Assembly (NCBI GenBank): GCA_030762175.1
Contig: CM060842.1
Span: forward strand, 50,622,501-50,686,500
Reading direction: 5' to 3'
Length of the DNA stretch: 64,000 nt
Source: Metallyticus violacea
Taxonomy: Eukaryota > Arthropoda > Insecta > Mantodea > Metallyticidae
A program made the position numbers and the translations under genes. This document shows, piece by piece, positions 24,401 to 37,200 of the stretch; position 1 is the stretch's first letter; every line of letters starts with the position of its first letter. The notes beneath the pieces are model-generated. The model was given only the letters and a program-made list of their open reading frames with translations, had not been told where the DNA came from and searched no databases.

Positions 24401-26743
24401 AAGGCTGAAGATCTGTGGTTTACATCCTGCCCATGACCTGAATTTTTCAAGTCTGATTCTTCATTTCTACCTATGTCCTATTAATGGCTAGTGTGAAATG
24501 ACATCAATATATATAAATTAATCCCTTTATAGTTGGTGGTTAAACTAGAAGCCTAGGGTTATAAGCATTCATAGAACACTATGAATTTCATCTTATGGAA
24601 TTAATCTCTCATAGTACACATTACCTTAGGGAGGTCATCTGGATGTATATAATCAGATGAGAGAGGTTCATGGTTCCATGCTTGGAAGAGGACATGGTAG
24701 CTCAGTTGGTAGAGCATCACACTGGCAGTGACCAAAATTTTTTAAGTTTGATTTTTCATTTCCGACAAATAATGGGATGAATAAAATAATGATGCAAATG
24801 AATATAGAATAACCACAAAATCATGATTTTTCAGAAATACATTTTTACTTTTTGGCAAGAAGGATATATTTTTATGACAGTCAATTTTCACATATAATTT
24901 AATTACTAAATAAACAAAATAACATTAAAATTACAATATGATATATGTAATAAATTTATTTAGTAAATTATAAATTGAACATAATTATTCTTATTCTAAT
25001 TCTTGAAACAATACCAAATAAAATAATAATTTAAAATTAAAATACCCTCTATCTATCATCTAGAAACTTAACTAACCTTCATCTTCGCTTTGTCAATAGT
25101 CACCTATTGGAATTCCAGAAGACAGAGGTTCATCCATCACAGCAATAATTCTTTCCCATCATCAGAGAGTTATTTATCCATCCTTTTCCTTTTTAATTTT
25201 CCTCATTATTGCTCTCTTTTAAATTTCTATTATGTTTTTATTTTCTATTTCAGTTCTTCTTAAGTTCATCAATCATTGTACATCAATATGTTTTTAGTTT
25301 ATTTTTGTATGTTTTTATGTTGATATGAAATATTTTTTCAACTTTTATTGAATTTTAACATAAATTACAATCTTATTTAAACAATGGTTACATCAAAGTA
25401 AACAGCATCTAATAGTAAATTGAATAATGTACAAACCCACTAATTTAAATGTTGACTTTCATTTATCTTCTATGATATCTGCATAAAAGTCTCTCAGGTA
25501 TTTCAGAGTATGTGAATAAGATTGAAAAATCCTTTTTATTTTTATTGCTCATCATATTTCTCTTGGTAAATCTCTAGAATATTTTGACAGGAACTGATGG
25601 CAAGATTTTTTTTCTTTTCAGAACTTCAACTAGAACTAAATCGCTGAAATACTTTTCACTGATATATCAGCTTTATTCAGAATCTTTTGTATATATTTAC
25701 ATGTTGACTATAAGTTTTAAAAGGCATTTTGATTCTAGTACTTTCTTTGAGCTTTCTGATTTTCCAGTCTTTATTAAGTACCTTCAGATAGAGAACCTGA
25801 GCCTCTTGCATCTAGATTTTCTACCTCTAAAATATTCCTCAGCTCAGATGCCAACATCAGAATCCTCCAGTTAACGATATAGTTGTTTTTGTTGAATGAA
25901 AATTATTAAGATTAAATTCTTGAAGTATTGTAATAACTTTAATGTTGGATTAAATGTCAGTCCTGGTGGTGTAATGGTAACCATACTTGCCCCCTAAATC
26001 CAAGATCATGGTTTCAATCCCGGCCAGAATCGATGGATTTTTTTGGGCGTAAAAATTCTAAGTATGACTTCCTTAGGAAGGGAAGTAAAGCCATGGGTCC
26101 CGTGTAGTACATTTATGGCATGATAAAGAACCTCAAGCCTGAAAAAAGAGGCATCTGAGCAAAATTTGTCAGCCATTTCACCCCCTGAATTGAATGGGAC
26201 GCTGATGACCTGAGTTGTTAAAGAGCATCTGTAAAAAAAACAGAGAGAGAGAGAAGTTGGATTAAATATCCATCTTGTTTTTAAGATTTGTATTATGATT
26301 CATATTTTTTGTAAAGTGAGTGCACTCAGAACAATATAAAAACATTCACCAGCAAATCTCTCAATAAATAAAATCTAAATAGTATCAACAATAAAGTGAA
26401 GGTTTTAATAATGACTTGCTGCAAGTTTGTATGGTTCACAACAATGAAATCTGAACCTTAAACAATGTTAGTACAAACTTACATTAAAATATATAAATTA
26501 GAATGCAAAAAAAAAAAAAAAAAAAAAAATACTGGTTTATATACATTCATCAACTTTTGCTTTCTCTTAATCATTTATCAAATTTTGGGAGGGAAAAAAT
26601 CTTTTTGCTGTTTCTAAGTGTGGGAAATATAAATTTAGAAAGAATTGATTATACATCAAGGTCATATGGTTTACTGCATAACTCAATATTTCAAGTTTTG
26701 CATTTATGGAGTTTTGGAAAAATGCTCCTCTAATGAGAAAAGA

Positions 26744-26789
<46 letters not shown>

Positions 26790-29700
26790 ATACTGTTATC
26801 TTCTGCTTGCAGATTGGTTTTAATGCTGGTAATGGAACACAGAGCTATGAATACAAACCATATTCCCAGGATTCTGTTTTAAGAGATCTCACAGGAAGAG
26901 GTTGGGTCAATGGCTTCAATGGAAGGCATATATTTCGAATTGATGAGAAAATAATGACAGGAAACTGTAATAAAGATCTGGGTATGTTTTTGTTCATTCA
27001 TTATAGAAGGATTTTTAATATCAAACCACTAATTAAATATAAAATATAATTTTGTGTTGGAACCAATAGAGTGAAGCGACTAATATATTCTTAATTATCT
27101 AGTGAGTTGATTTTGGTAATCTTAAGTTCCTGTTGAGTTATGTGAAACTAGTTTTGCATACTTCAACAGTAAGTGGAGCATAAGATTATCAAAATCGACT
27201 CACTAGGTAATTAAGAATCATAACCACTGTTGATATTTTATGTTTTTAAATGATGATGTTTTGATTGTTAAAAGAAAAAGAAAAAGTTTGTTATAAATTG
27301 ATTTAACTATTATTTTAATTTACTACATCTTTTGCAAATTTTCAGCTGGAGCAAATCTACCTTTGGTCTTTGCACCAGAGAGTGGTAATATGCTTGGTGG
27401 GACAGTGGTCAACATAACAGGTCCTTGTTTCATTCCTGGGGAAAAAATACGTTGCAGGTAATACATAGTTATGTTAGTTGGTATAATTATCTTTAGTGTT
27501 AACACAGTTTTCTAATGACATTGATAATACTTCCAAAAAATAGAAGGAAGTTTTTCTTAACAGTAAGTAAGAGCAAATATAAGAAAAAGAGAAGGACGGT
27601 TTGACTGGGAAACTTACTTAAAATTGAATTCATTGAGTATATATAGATTAGATTAAGTAAATAGTTGGTGTGATAATACTGGCTGTGTGAATCGTATTGC
27701 ATTAAAACATCTGGTATAGATGTGCAGTTTTGTTTCTGGTACTTATGAAACAAGAAAATAATTTCCATTTAAATGAAACATAGAAACAATGGTTGCACTG
27801 AATTTCTATGAGACACTAAAGAATTATTGTAAGCCAGGTGTATAGGACTTATTTGGTCAAAGGCCATTTCTCTCTAAAAGACTACATGGTCTATGGACTT
27901 TGCAATTACTAAGCATACAAATGAGGTGCTCAGTCATAAAACATGGTAACTAACATTAAGCAAGCTGTTGGAAAATGGCATACAAAGTTTTTGAAAAACT
28001 TTGGCAATAGTCCCAATAGATACTGTTGATATAAAGTATTATTATTAATATTGATTGATTGATTTCTTTTAATAATAAAAATATCTACACACTTTACCAT
28101 GTTTTATTTGCATGCTCCCTTTTATAATTGAATATAATAATATTAACACTATAATATAATTATAATATTAATATTAATATATAATTATAATATTAACACT
28201 ATAATATAATTATAGTGTTATCAAACTTTGCATTCCAATTGCAATATATGATTTTCCCTCTGAATTGAACCATCTCACCTTCTGATTTAAATAACCATCC
28301 CAACCAGGAATGCTCATTTACCAATCACTGGATATGTAAACTATATAACTTAATACTTAATTTAAATTTGTGTAGCAATACAGAGAAAGTATATAAATAT
28401 CCTATAACTATTTTAACATTATTTAAAAAGCATATAAATATATTATAGGCCCATAATATTCCTCATTAATTTTGGAAACAGCATTATGTATTTAAAACAT
28501 TTCAAGTCAAATCTTCATTCTCTTTGTGACATTGTTGTTTTAATCCATTATGATCCCTTACTGTGTGCAGCCACTGGTAATTTGTGTGAGCTTGCAAGGC
28601 AAGCAGCAGTTAATTATATAACCAATGTACTAAGATTTGTTCACACTAACTCCATTCACTTACATAAAAATTGGACATATGTTTCGGGAGTGATCCCTCT
28701 CATCTTCAGCCTGTAGACAAACTGTTGTTAGAAGTGGCAGTTGGGTCTCTTGATGTTCTTGTGGCGGCATCTGTTGGTTCTATTAGAAACTTGTTGAGTT
28801 TGTCCATTGGAGGGAAATCAAAATTCATTAAGTTTTCCTTGTTTTTTGTAATGAAAATTTTTTCCCAAGTGGAAAGTTCTATTGCGTTGTAAAGTTGTTT
28901 CAGTAGTTTTGTCTCTGGTTTAATTTCATGAATTTTACTCCAAAAGTGCGCTGCTATCGCTGATTTATCAATTTGTTTTAAGTGAGTATTTCTAAAGTAT
29001 TCTTTTTTCCGGATTTCCAAATTCTCTTTTTTTTTTCCAATGTATTTTTTATTGCACTCTGCATTTTATTTCATAAATACCTGACTTTTGTTCTGTTGGT
29101 ATGTTGTCCTTTACTCTGCAACCTAATAAGTTCTTTATATTAAAATTATTCTTGGGGCTAACATAATTCCTTGTTCTTTGAATATTTCTTTGAATTTATT
29201 GTGGTGGTACGTGAAACTTTTGAATTTTTACCTTTCTTTTATGCTTTTAAGTGTGCGAACATCTCTTATTGTTTTTTGATTTTATTGATGATTTTTATTA
29301 CTGTGTCTTTGCTGTACCCATTAGTCTCTGCTATCTTTATGATTTGTTGGTATTCCAATTTGTACTCTGTTACTGTGAGTGGGATGTTAATTAATCTGTA
29401 TGCTAAACTATAAAACACTGCATATTTATGTGAAATGGGGTTGAAACTCTCATTTTTTATGTAATTTTCTCTGTGCGTATCTTTTCTATGGATTCCGAAG
29501 GTAAGACAGTGTTCATTTCTTATGATTTTTACATCTAGGAAGGGGAGATATCCATTTCTTTCTTCCTCTATGGTGAACTTTATAGATTTGTGTTGCAAAT
29601 TCAGAAGTTTTAGTGCATTTGTTGTATGTTTTTTTTTTAATTATTGCAAATATGTCATCCACCTACCTATACCTTGTTTTGAAGATTAGAGGGAAGGCTT

Positions 29701-32700
29701 TGGTGATATGCATTTCAAATGAACCCATAAAAAATCTGTTAGAAATGGAGATAGGGGGTTTCCCATAGCTAGTCCTGAGACCTATTGGTAGTATTTTTTG
29801 TTGAAAATGAAGAAATTTTGTTCATTGCAAATGTTAATAAGTTTAATCAAGTCTTCAATTTCTTGTGCCTGTAGATCTAAGGATTTTAACCAATTCTTTA
29901 ACATTAGCATAAGTACATTTGTTGGTATGCTTGGAAATAAGGCTTCTACATCAAATGATATCATTATATTTTCCACTGTAATTTTGTAATTTTTGTGAGA
30001 TCCTGTGAGTTTTTGACACTCAAGCTTTGGTATTCTTTTAAGAATTGTCAACAGCTCCATTGTCAACAGCTTCATAAATATATTTAATTTAGCAATTAGT
30101 TAGTTTGAGTATGTCTAGGCCTGTGTAAACTACAAATTTCAGTATGTATTCAAAACAAAGAAAAATTTTGTCATTCTTCAAGAACAGTGAATGGCCAGAA
30201 ATGTGTGCAAATAGTGACTGTCAGTATACCAGCAGTGGTGCTAAAAGAGTTAAAATATATGCCAAATCTAAAAACAAAGTGATAAGGACAGTGCTAACAA
30301 AGAGAAAGTTAATGAATTTTTGAATTAATGAAAGTTAATGAAAAGTGTGAGAATTCTCTAGGTGGAAAGGGGAATAACAGTAAGGAAATTATAGTGGGAA
30401 ATTGTATAGCTTTATTATGTTTTCAAAACTAGCATAAAACTAAACCATTATCATGTCTATAAATGACAAAACTTAGTAATAAGCACAATGTATTCAGAAG
30501 TTTGTGAACTTAAAGGTGGAAAGTATGGAAGTGTGCATATTGATAATGCCTTTTTAATTGGTGTTTCAGCAGATAATACCAAAAAACTAAATTATAAAAT
30601 TAGTTATAATGTGAAGTGCAAATTACACATGAAATGCATAGAAATCATACAAAGTAAAGAAAAGCAAAACATAAAAATCTGTAAGTGGGAATAAAAGTTG
30701 TGGGAAAGCAACATCAAGAAAAAGTATATACAGCTGCTTTTGTTCGGATATGGATAAGTAATAGCTAAACAGAAGCTATAATTCAAAACATATCCTGCAG
30801 TAATCAAAATGCAAAAATTACATGGTGTATCAATCGTTGATATGCTTCATTCTATGTATGCCAAAATGTTATTATGTTTATAGGAGAAGAAATGAAAAAA
30901 ATCTTGCTCAGTTCATTATAGAATCGAGTACAAAGTTTAGTATCATGATAGATGAAAGTTCTAATAAAATCAGTTTAATACTATATATATTTTTGTCCTT
31001 TGAGGGGGTTGTTTGCAATTATTTTTTTGATATTATTGGATTATAAAGCATGACAGAAGAAGGCATTTTCAATATACAGTGTTAGCCATTCTTGAAAAAT
31101 ATAACAATATATAACAATAAATATGATGTAATAAATATAACAATAAATATGGTATTGTTCGATTAGAAAGCATGACAGGGGAAGGTATTAGCTAATTCTT
31201 GAAAAATATAAACAATAAATATGATATATTAAAAACGATCTTGTAAGCATCATAACAGACAGTGCACAAAAAATGCTTACACAATACAAAGTCATAGTCT
31301 GCTGTGTAAACATTTATATTTTCATACATCATGTAATGTATGAGCCACAAAATGGAACTAGCAGCGCATGATGTTATGTGTGATGTGGCAGATGGCACCA
31401 TATAGACTCTTTTAGATTCCTTATATTCTATGTTTCTCAAAGTCCCAAAAATCAGAGACTGGTACAGGATATTTCTCAAGAACTAACCCGCACTGTTAAA
31501 GCTAGGCCATAATATTTATATGTAAATTAGATTGCATCGTCATTTAATACTGTTCAAGCTTGTCTTGAATGCCACATTTCTCTTGTCCATATTTTTGGAA
31601 AGCTGAGTCATGATATGGTTCCAATCAACTCAGGATAGGTGAGGATCAGTAGTATCTCACAAAGTTGTTGCTTATAATGGAATTAGTTGTTCTTTATAAA
31701 GTCCTAGACACTCTGGAAATATTATCATTCTCAATGCAAAACAGAAATTCTTCAGTTCTTGGGGTAAAAAGAAATTGATTTGGCTATAAATCTCTTGAAA
31801 CATTGAAAACAAAAGATTTTCTGTACATTAAGATGATAATACAAGAGTTGCAGAAAAATCACACATTCAAAGAAGTTGCAATGAACCATCATGTGATTAA
31901 TGTAACAAATTTCAAATATTGATTGATACACTGTGGGTAAATTTTTATACACTTCACTTACATGTTTTTAAAATCAGTACATGTTTCAAGAACCATTGTT
32001 CCCATCGTCAGCTGTTGACCCACTGTTCTGGTTGGTCCTCTGCAGGTTATTGAGTTTTTGTGTGGTGGCCTCTAGTGGTTGTGAGATGAATCTGGAGAGG
32101 TAGTCCTCTGGCGGAAGGTCAAAATTCATTGCTGTTTTTCGGTATTTTAAGATGAAAATATTCTCCCATGCTGACAAGTCATAAGGATTGTTTAATTCTT
32201 TCAGAAGTCTTATTTCTGGGTTCATTTCATGGTTATGGCTTCAATAATGATGTGCTACTGCTGACTTTTCCGTTTGTTTCAATAATTTAACAAATACGTT
32301 AAATTTAAAATATTTCAAAGGAAATTTTTTCAGTATTTAGCCACAATGTGAAAAACTGTTTTGAAGACTTGGATAGTTTTTTGATATAGCTGTATTAAAT
32401 CCAGATACATAGCCTTTATGCAAATGTGAGTGTGCATTTTATAGTGGCACATCAATTCTGCATTTATGTAAAAAGGTGAATTTTAAATTAAATGAAAGTA
32501 TATGTGCATTACTAGTTAAACATTTTCTCATCTATATAGAAAATCCTCAGCCCATTACCACTTCACAAAGAACTTTTGAAAGCATATCAAGTAAAGAACT
32601 TTTGAAATTAATTAAAAAAGTACCTATACTATATCTATGACTGAATGTTAATGTGCATTTAGTGCCATAATCTAACCCTACTGATCTAGAGATCATTTAA

Positions 32701-34241
32701 AAATTCCAACACTTTTAAATTTTAATTTTTATTTTAATAAATTAACCTCTAGTGTATTGCTTCAATGCAGAAAAGTTTGCAACAAGATGGTTTAAGTCTC
32801 AGCACCACAGTGACCTTGACAAAACAGTCAGCAAACTATCGCACCTTCAGGAGCAGACTCATTCAATATTTAACATTCTCGTCTATTAAACTTAACTCTG
32901 TAAGTTAAAATGACAAGTATTTTCACTCAATATTTTAAGCTCTGGATTATTATAAAATGATGGGATTATTCCTTGACCTGTCCAAGGCATCTGACTCAGC
33001 GCCTCATACAATAATATTGGAAAAAGAGAAAAAATATGTAATTGGGGTATATCCAGGGTAATTCTACAATCATATCTAAAACTGCAAACAATATACATAA
33101 ATTCACTATAAAAATGGAAATGTCATAACTTCAGCTAAATCAAACTGTAAAATAGTTAAAGTTGGAGTACCTCAGGGATCTGTACTGGGCTCAGTATTAT
33201 TTATGATATATGTAAACAATTTGCAAATGTAACACTGTATCATATGCTGATGATAGAACACTTCTTTTTTTTTTTTGTAAATCTCTTACTGAATTAAAAC
33301 AAATTAAAGCAGAACAATCAAATACCATTTACAAATATTTATTACTTATTAACTTAACACTAAATGTGCAAAAAACTAAAGCACTTATATCCTACATTTT
33401 TTTACTTAAAGCACTTATGTTTCACTACCACAATAATAGGCATGAGAATCTAGATATAAAGTAATAATTTAAGGAGAAGCAACAAAACAGGTTAAGCATA
33501 TAAATTTTTTGGGAATCATTGTTGATCAGTTAATTTTCAAACAACATGTAGATTATATTTGTAACTAAGTGAGCACATGTATATATTTATTAAGGAAATG
33601 ATCATATTTAAATTCAGATAGTCTAAAGTTACTATATTATGGCTTAATCTATCTGTATTTTATTATGCAATTTAAATTGGGGAAGTACATGTGGTTTAAA
33701 TATGAATAGACCACTAATCCTTCAAAAAAGTTGTTTGAGATGTAAATATAAGGTAGATGGGAGAGTATCACGTAGAAGTATTTTTAATAAATCTAAAATG
33801 TTAACTATAATACCATTATATGTGTATAAGATAGTTCTATTTGTCGTTAACAATGAACAAGACAAGATCATAAACAAGAACTGCCACAACTATAGCACTA
33901 GAACTCAGAACAATTAGCATTATTTAATAGAAACAATAATGCTACTGAAAGATATCCAAGAGTTAGTGGTAAAATTTTGCATAATAAACTGCCACTAACA
34001 ATTAAAAGTCAAAGAGGGGAACAGAACTAAAAATCTTCTTGATTGATAAATCTATGTATAACATAAAGGAATTTTAAATATGTATATAAAATATAGTGGA
34101 ATGTAATTGATTACAGTATAAATGAAATAACCCCATTATTATATAAGGTAAATTTGCTTCTTGTCTTAAATTGTTTGGTTTATCAATGTATTTTCTGATA
34201 ATGGCTGAAACTCAAGTGTAGATTCTATGGTCTGTAATGAA

Positions 34242-34295
<54 letters not shown>

Positions 34296-37200
34296 TTGTA
34301 AATATGCTTTCTCATCAATATTGCTAATGATACACATAAAGATATATGAAGAAAGTAATCATAAGTTATGTGTTATTAAATAATAGGCATTTATACAGAA
34401 AATAGTGCACATATAGTTACTATATATATTTCCTAACCCACTTAGATCTTCCCTCTCTCTCTAAGTGATAAAAGCACAAATCGCATACTTTTGTAACTTT
34501 TCAGTATGTTTGTGCTTAGTAAATAAAAAAATAAAAATGAATAATTATTTATTGATAAATAATTTCAAAACTGTTATATTGCAGAAGAACATTAGAATTA
34601 TTGAGAATTCATTTTTACAGACCTAGCACTTTTTTGTTGTTGTTTTGTTTTTTTGAAGAGGGTGCACTTTTCTTTCTCTTTCATCACCTGCATTATTTGT
34701 AGTACCTGGGGTGCCATTTCTGGAATCTAAATAAATAGACTAGGTACATTTATTTGTTTATTTAGTTGTTGTTAAGATGTTAGGCACATCTTGCAGTTTT
34801 TTCCTCCATTGATCATAGACTGACTGACTGTGCAATATCTGCAATACAATAATCAGTAATTTTCCATATATTATATGCATTTAATATATTTTAAATTCTA
34901 TTTATTCAATTATTTATTGTATAATTCAGATAATTGTGCCTGGTTGGGTGAGTAATATGATAACTTTAGCTGTATAATTTGCATAACAAGATTATACAGC
35001 CAAAGCTTCAAACAGATATAAAAGTATGTAAGTAATAAAAACTATCCTGTCAATTAAGAGCAGGTCTTTGAATGGAAAATTGAGTTAGACTTGACTTGCA
35101 TGTTCCTATTTAATCAGTTTAAAATTCAGCAGTCTTTGGAATCTTTCCTAAATTTTAGATAAATATAAATATGATTGGCGCTTATGTATCTTTTGATTTT
35201 ATATGCTATAGATTTGATGATGTAGATGTTGCTGGCGCAGTTGTGGACCCACCATTACCAGCCAAATATAGCAACAGAGCAATATGTGTTCAGCCATTTG
35301 TGATGGCTGAGGGCTATGTCAGATTTGAAATTGCCACTGGAGTCTCAAAATTCAACTGGAAGGGAAAATTTTTCATTGGTAAGCTCATTTATGCTTTATT
35401 ATTTAAAATTGAGTAATTGCAGCAAAAGAACTGGATCGTGTGAATGTTATAAATTAGTACAGGTATTCTGTAATGACAGATTTAACAGTAAAGTACTCAA
35501 CCTATAGATACATTATGCATGAATGGAAGCCTTTTACAAAATACCTTCACTTGGTCTGTAATTCAAATATGTCACCACTGTGATTTAGACAATGCTTCTG
35601 CAATTTCATATATGATAGGTAAGATTCTAATTGCCTGAATTTATTTAGGCATCTCCTACTCTGAAAAAAATATTTATATTGATCATAGCAGTGCTATGTA
35701 AAAAAATGGTCCAGTTTCATTTCCTTCACTTTACTATTTTGAGGACACTGAAATAGTCATGAGGGATAAAAGGGAAAAATATAGTAAGAATTTGTACTTT
35801 ATTTGTTTGTATAAATAATGTAATGATAATCATAAGCTTTCATTTATATGAAAATTCTTTAAAAAAGATAGTAGAATATATCAGAGGCAAAAACATATTT
35901 TTTCTCCATTAATGTATTCAAACTGTTCACGTGAACTCTGTTTACTTATATAACACTGGACATGTTTTGGAAGGTACTTGCTTCCATCATCAGCTGTTGA
36001 CTGACTATTTGAATTGGCAGTTGGATCATGTGGTGGTCTCTGATGATTCTAGTAGCAACTTGCCGAGTTCATCCATGGGTGGGAAATCAAAATTCAATAA
36101 GTTTTTCTCATTTCTTAAGATAAAAATCTTTTCCCAAATAGATAGTTCTATTGGTTTGTGAAGTTCTTTTAGTAGTCTAGTCTCTGGTTTTAATATCATG
36201 ATTATTAGTCCAAAAGTGAGCTGCTACTGCTGATTTGTCAACCTGTTTAAAACAAATATTCTGAAAGTTTTCTTTCCTCTGAATTTTCAAACTTCTCTTA
36301 AATTTTCTGATATATCTCTGAACTCCATTTGCACATTTGATTTCATAAATTCCTGATTTCTGTTCTGCTGGTATGGTATCTTTTAATGTGCAACCTAATA
36401 AATTTTTGATATATTTGTTCTTTGGGGCTAATGCTATACCTTGTTCTTTGAATGTCCTCTTAAATTTGTTATGGAAAGTTGGATGGTACATGAAACTTTG
36501 AATTTGTATTTTTACTTGATGTTCTTCAAACGTCTCTTATAAACTTTTGTCTTTTAATTTTATTAATCATTTTTAGTATTATGTCTTTGTTAAAGCCATT
36601 CATTATTGTTGTCTAAATTATCTGTTGGTATTCCAATTTGTACTCTGTTTCTATAAGTGGATTGTTAGTTAATCTGTGTGCTAAACTCTAAAACACTGCA
36701 TATTTATGTGGTGTGGGGTAATTACTATTATTTTTTATGTAATTTTCTGTGTGTGTTTCTTTTCTGTGAATTCCAAAGTTTAGAATATGTATTTCTTATG
36801 ATTTTTAAATCTAGGAATGGGAAGCCAAATATCTCCTTTTTCTATGGTAAACTGTATATATTTATGTTGTAGATTAAGAAGCTTGAGAGCATCTTGAATA
36901 TATTTTGGTATCATTGCAAATTTGTTATCTACACACCTATATCATGTCTTGAAAATTAAAGGGAAGGCTTTGGTGATAGGTATTTCAGAATAATCAACAT
37001 TATCAATTCTCCCAATACCAGGTAGCAAAAAGGTTGATTGATATTTTTCAACTCTTTTAATAGGTTTCAAAGCTTGAACATAAAAAATTAATTTGATTTA
37101 GTGTAAAAACTTAAAAATAGCATAATTGCAACAAGAGATATAATGGTATAATTTGATGTAAAAGCCTTATTCCAAAGCAAATCAAAAGAGAATCTTGTAC

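Noticed and set aside
24361..24435. Possible functional tRNA gene
   Set aside because: Has a good A box but the acceptor stem and T arm do not pair and the unit repeats with SINE-like body sequence.
26645..27049. 134-residue frame starting before mesh exon D
   Set aside because: Only 26813-26981 is exon; the upstream part is intron with the AT repeat and the downstream part is past the donor.
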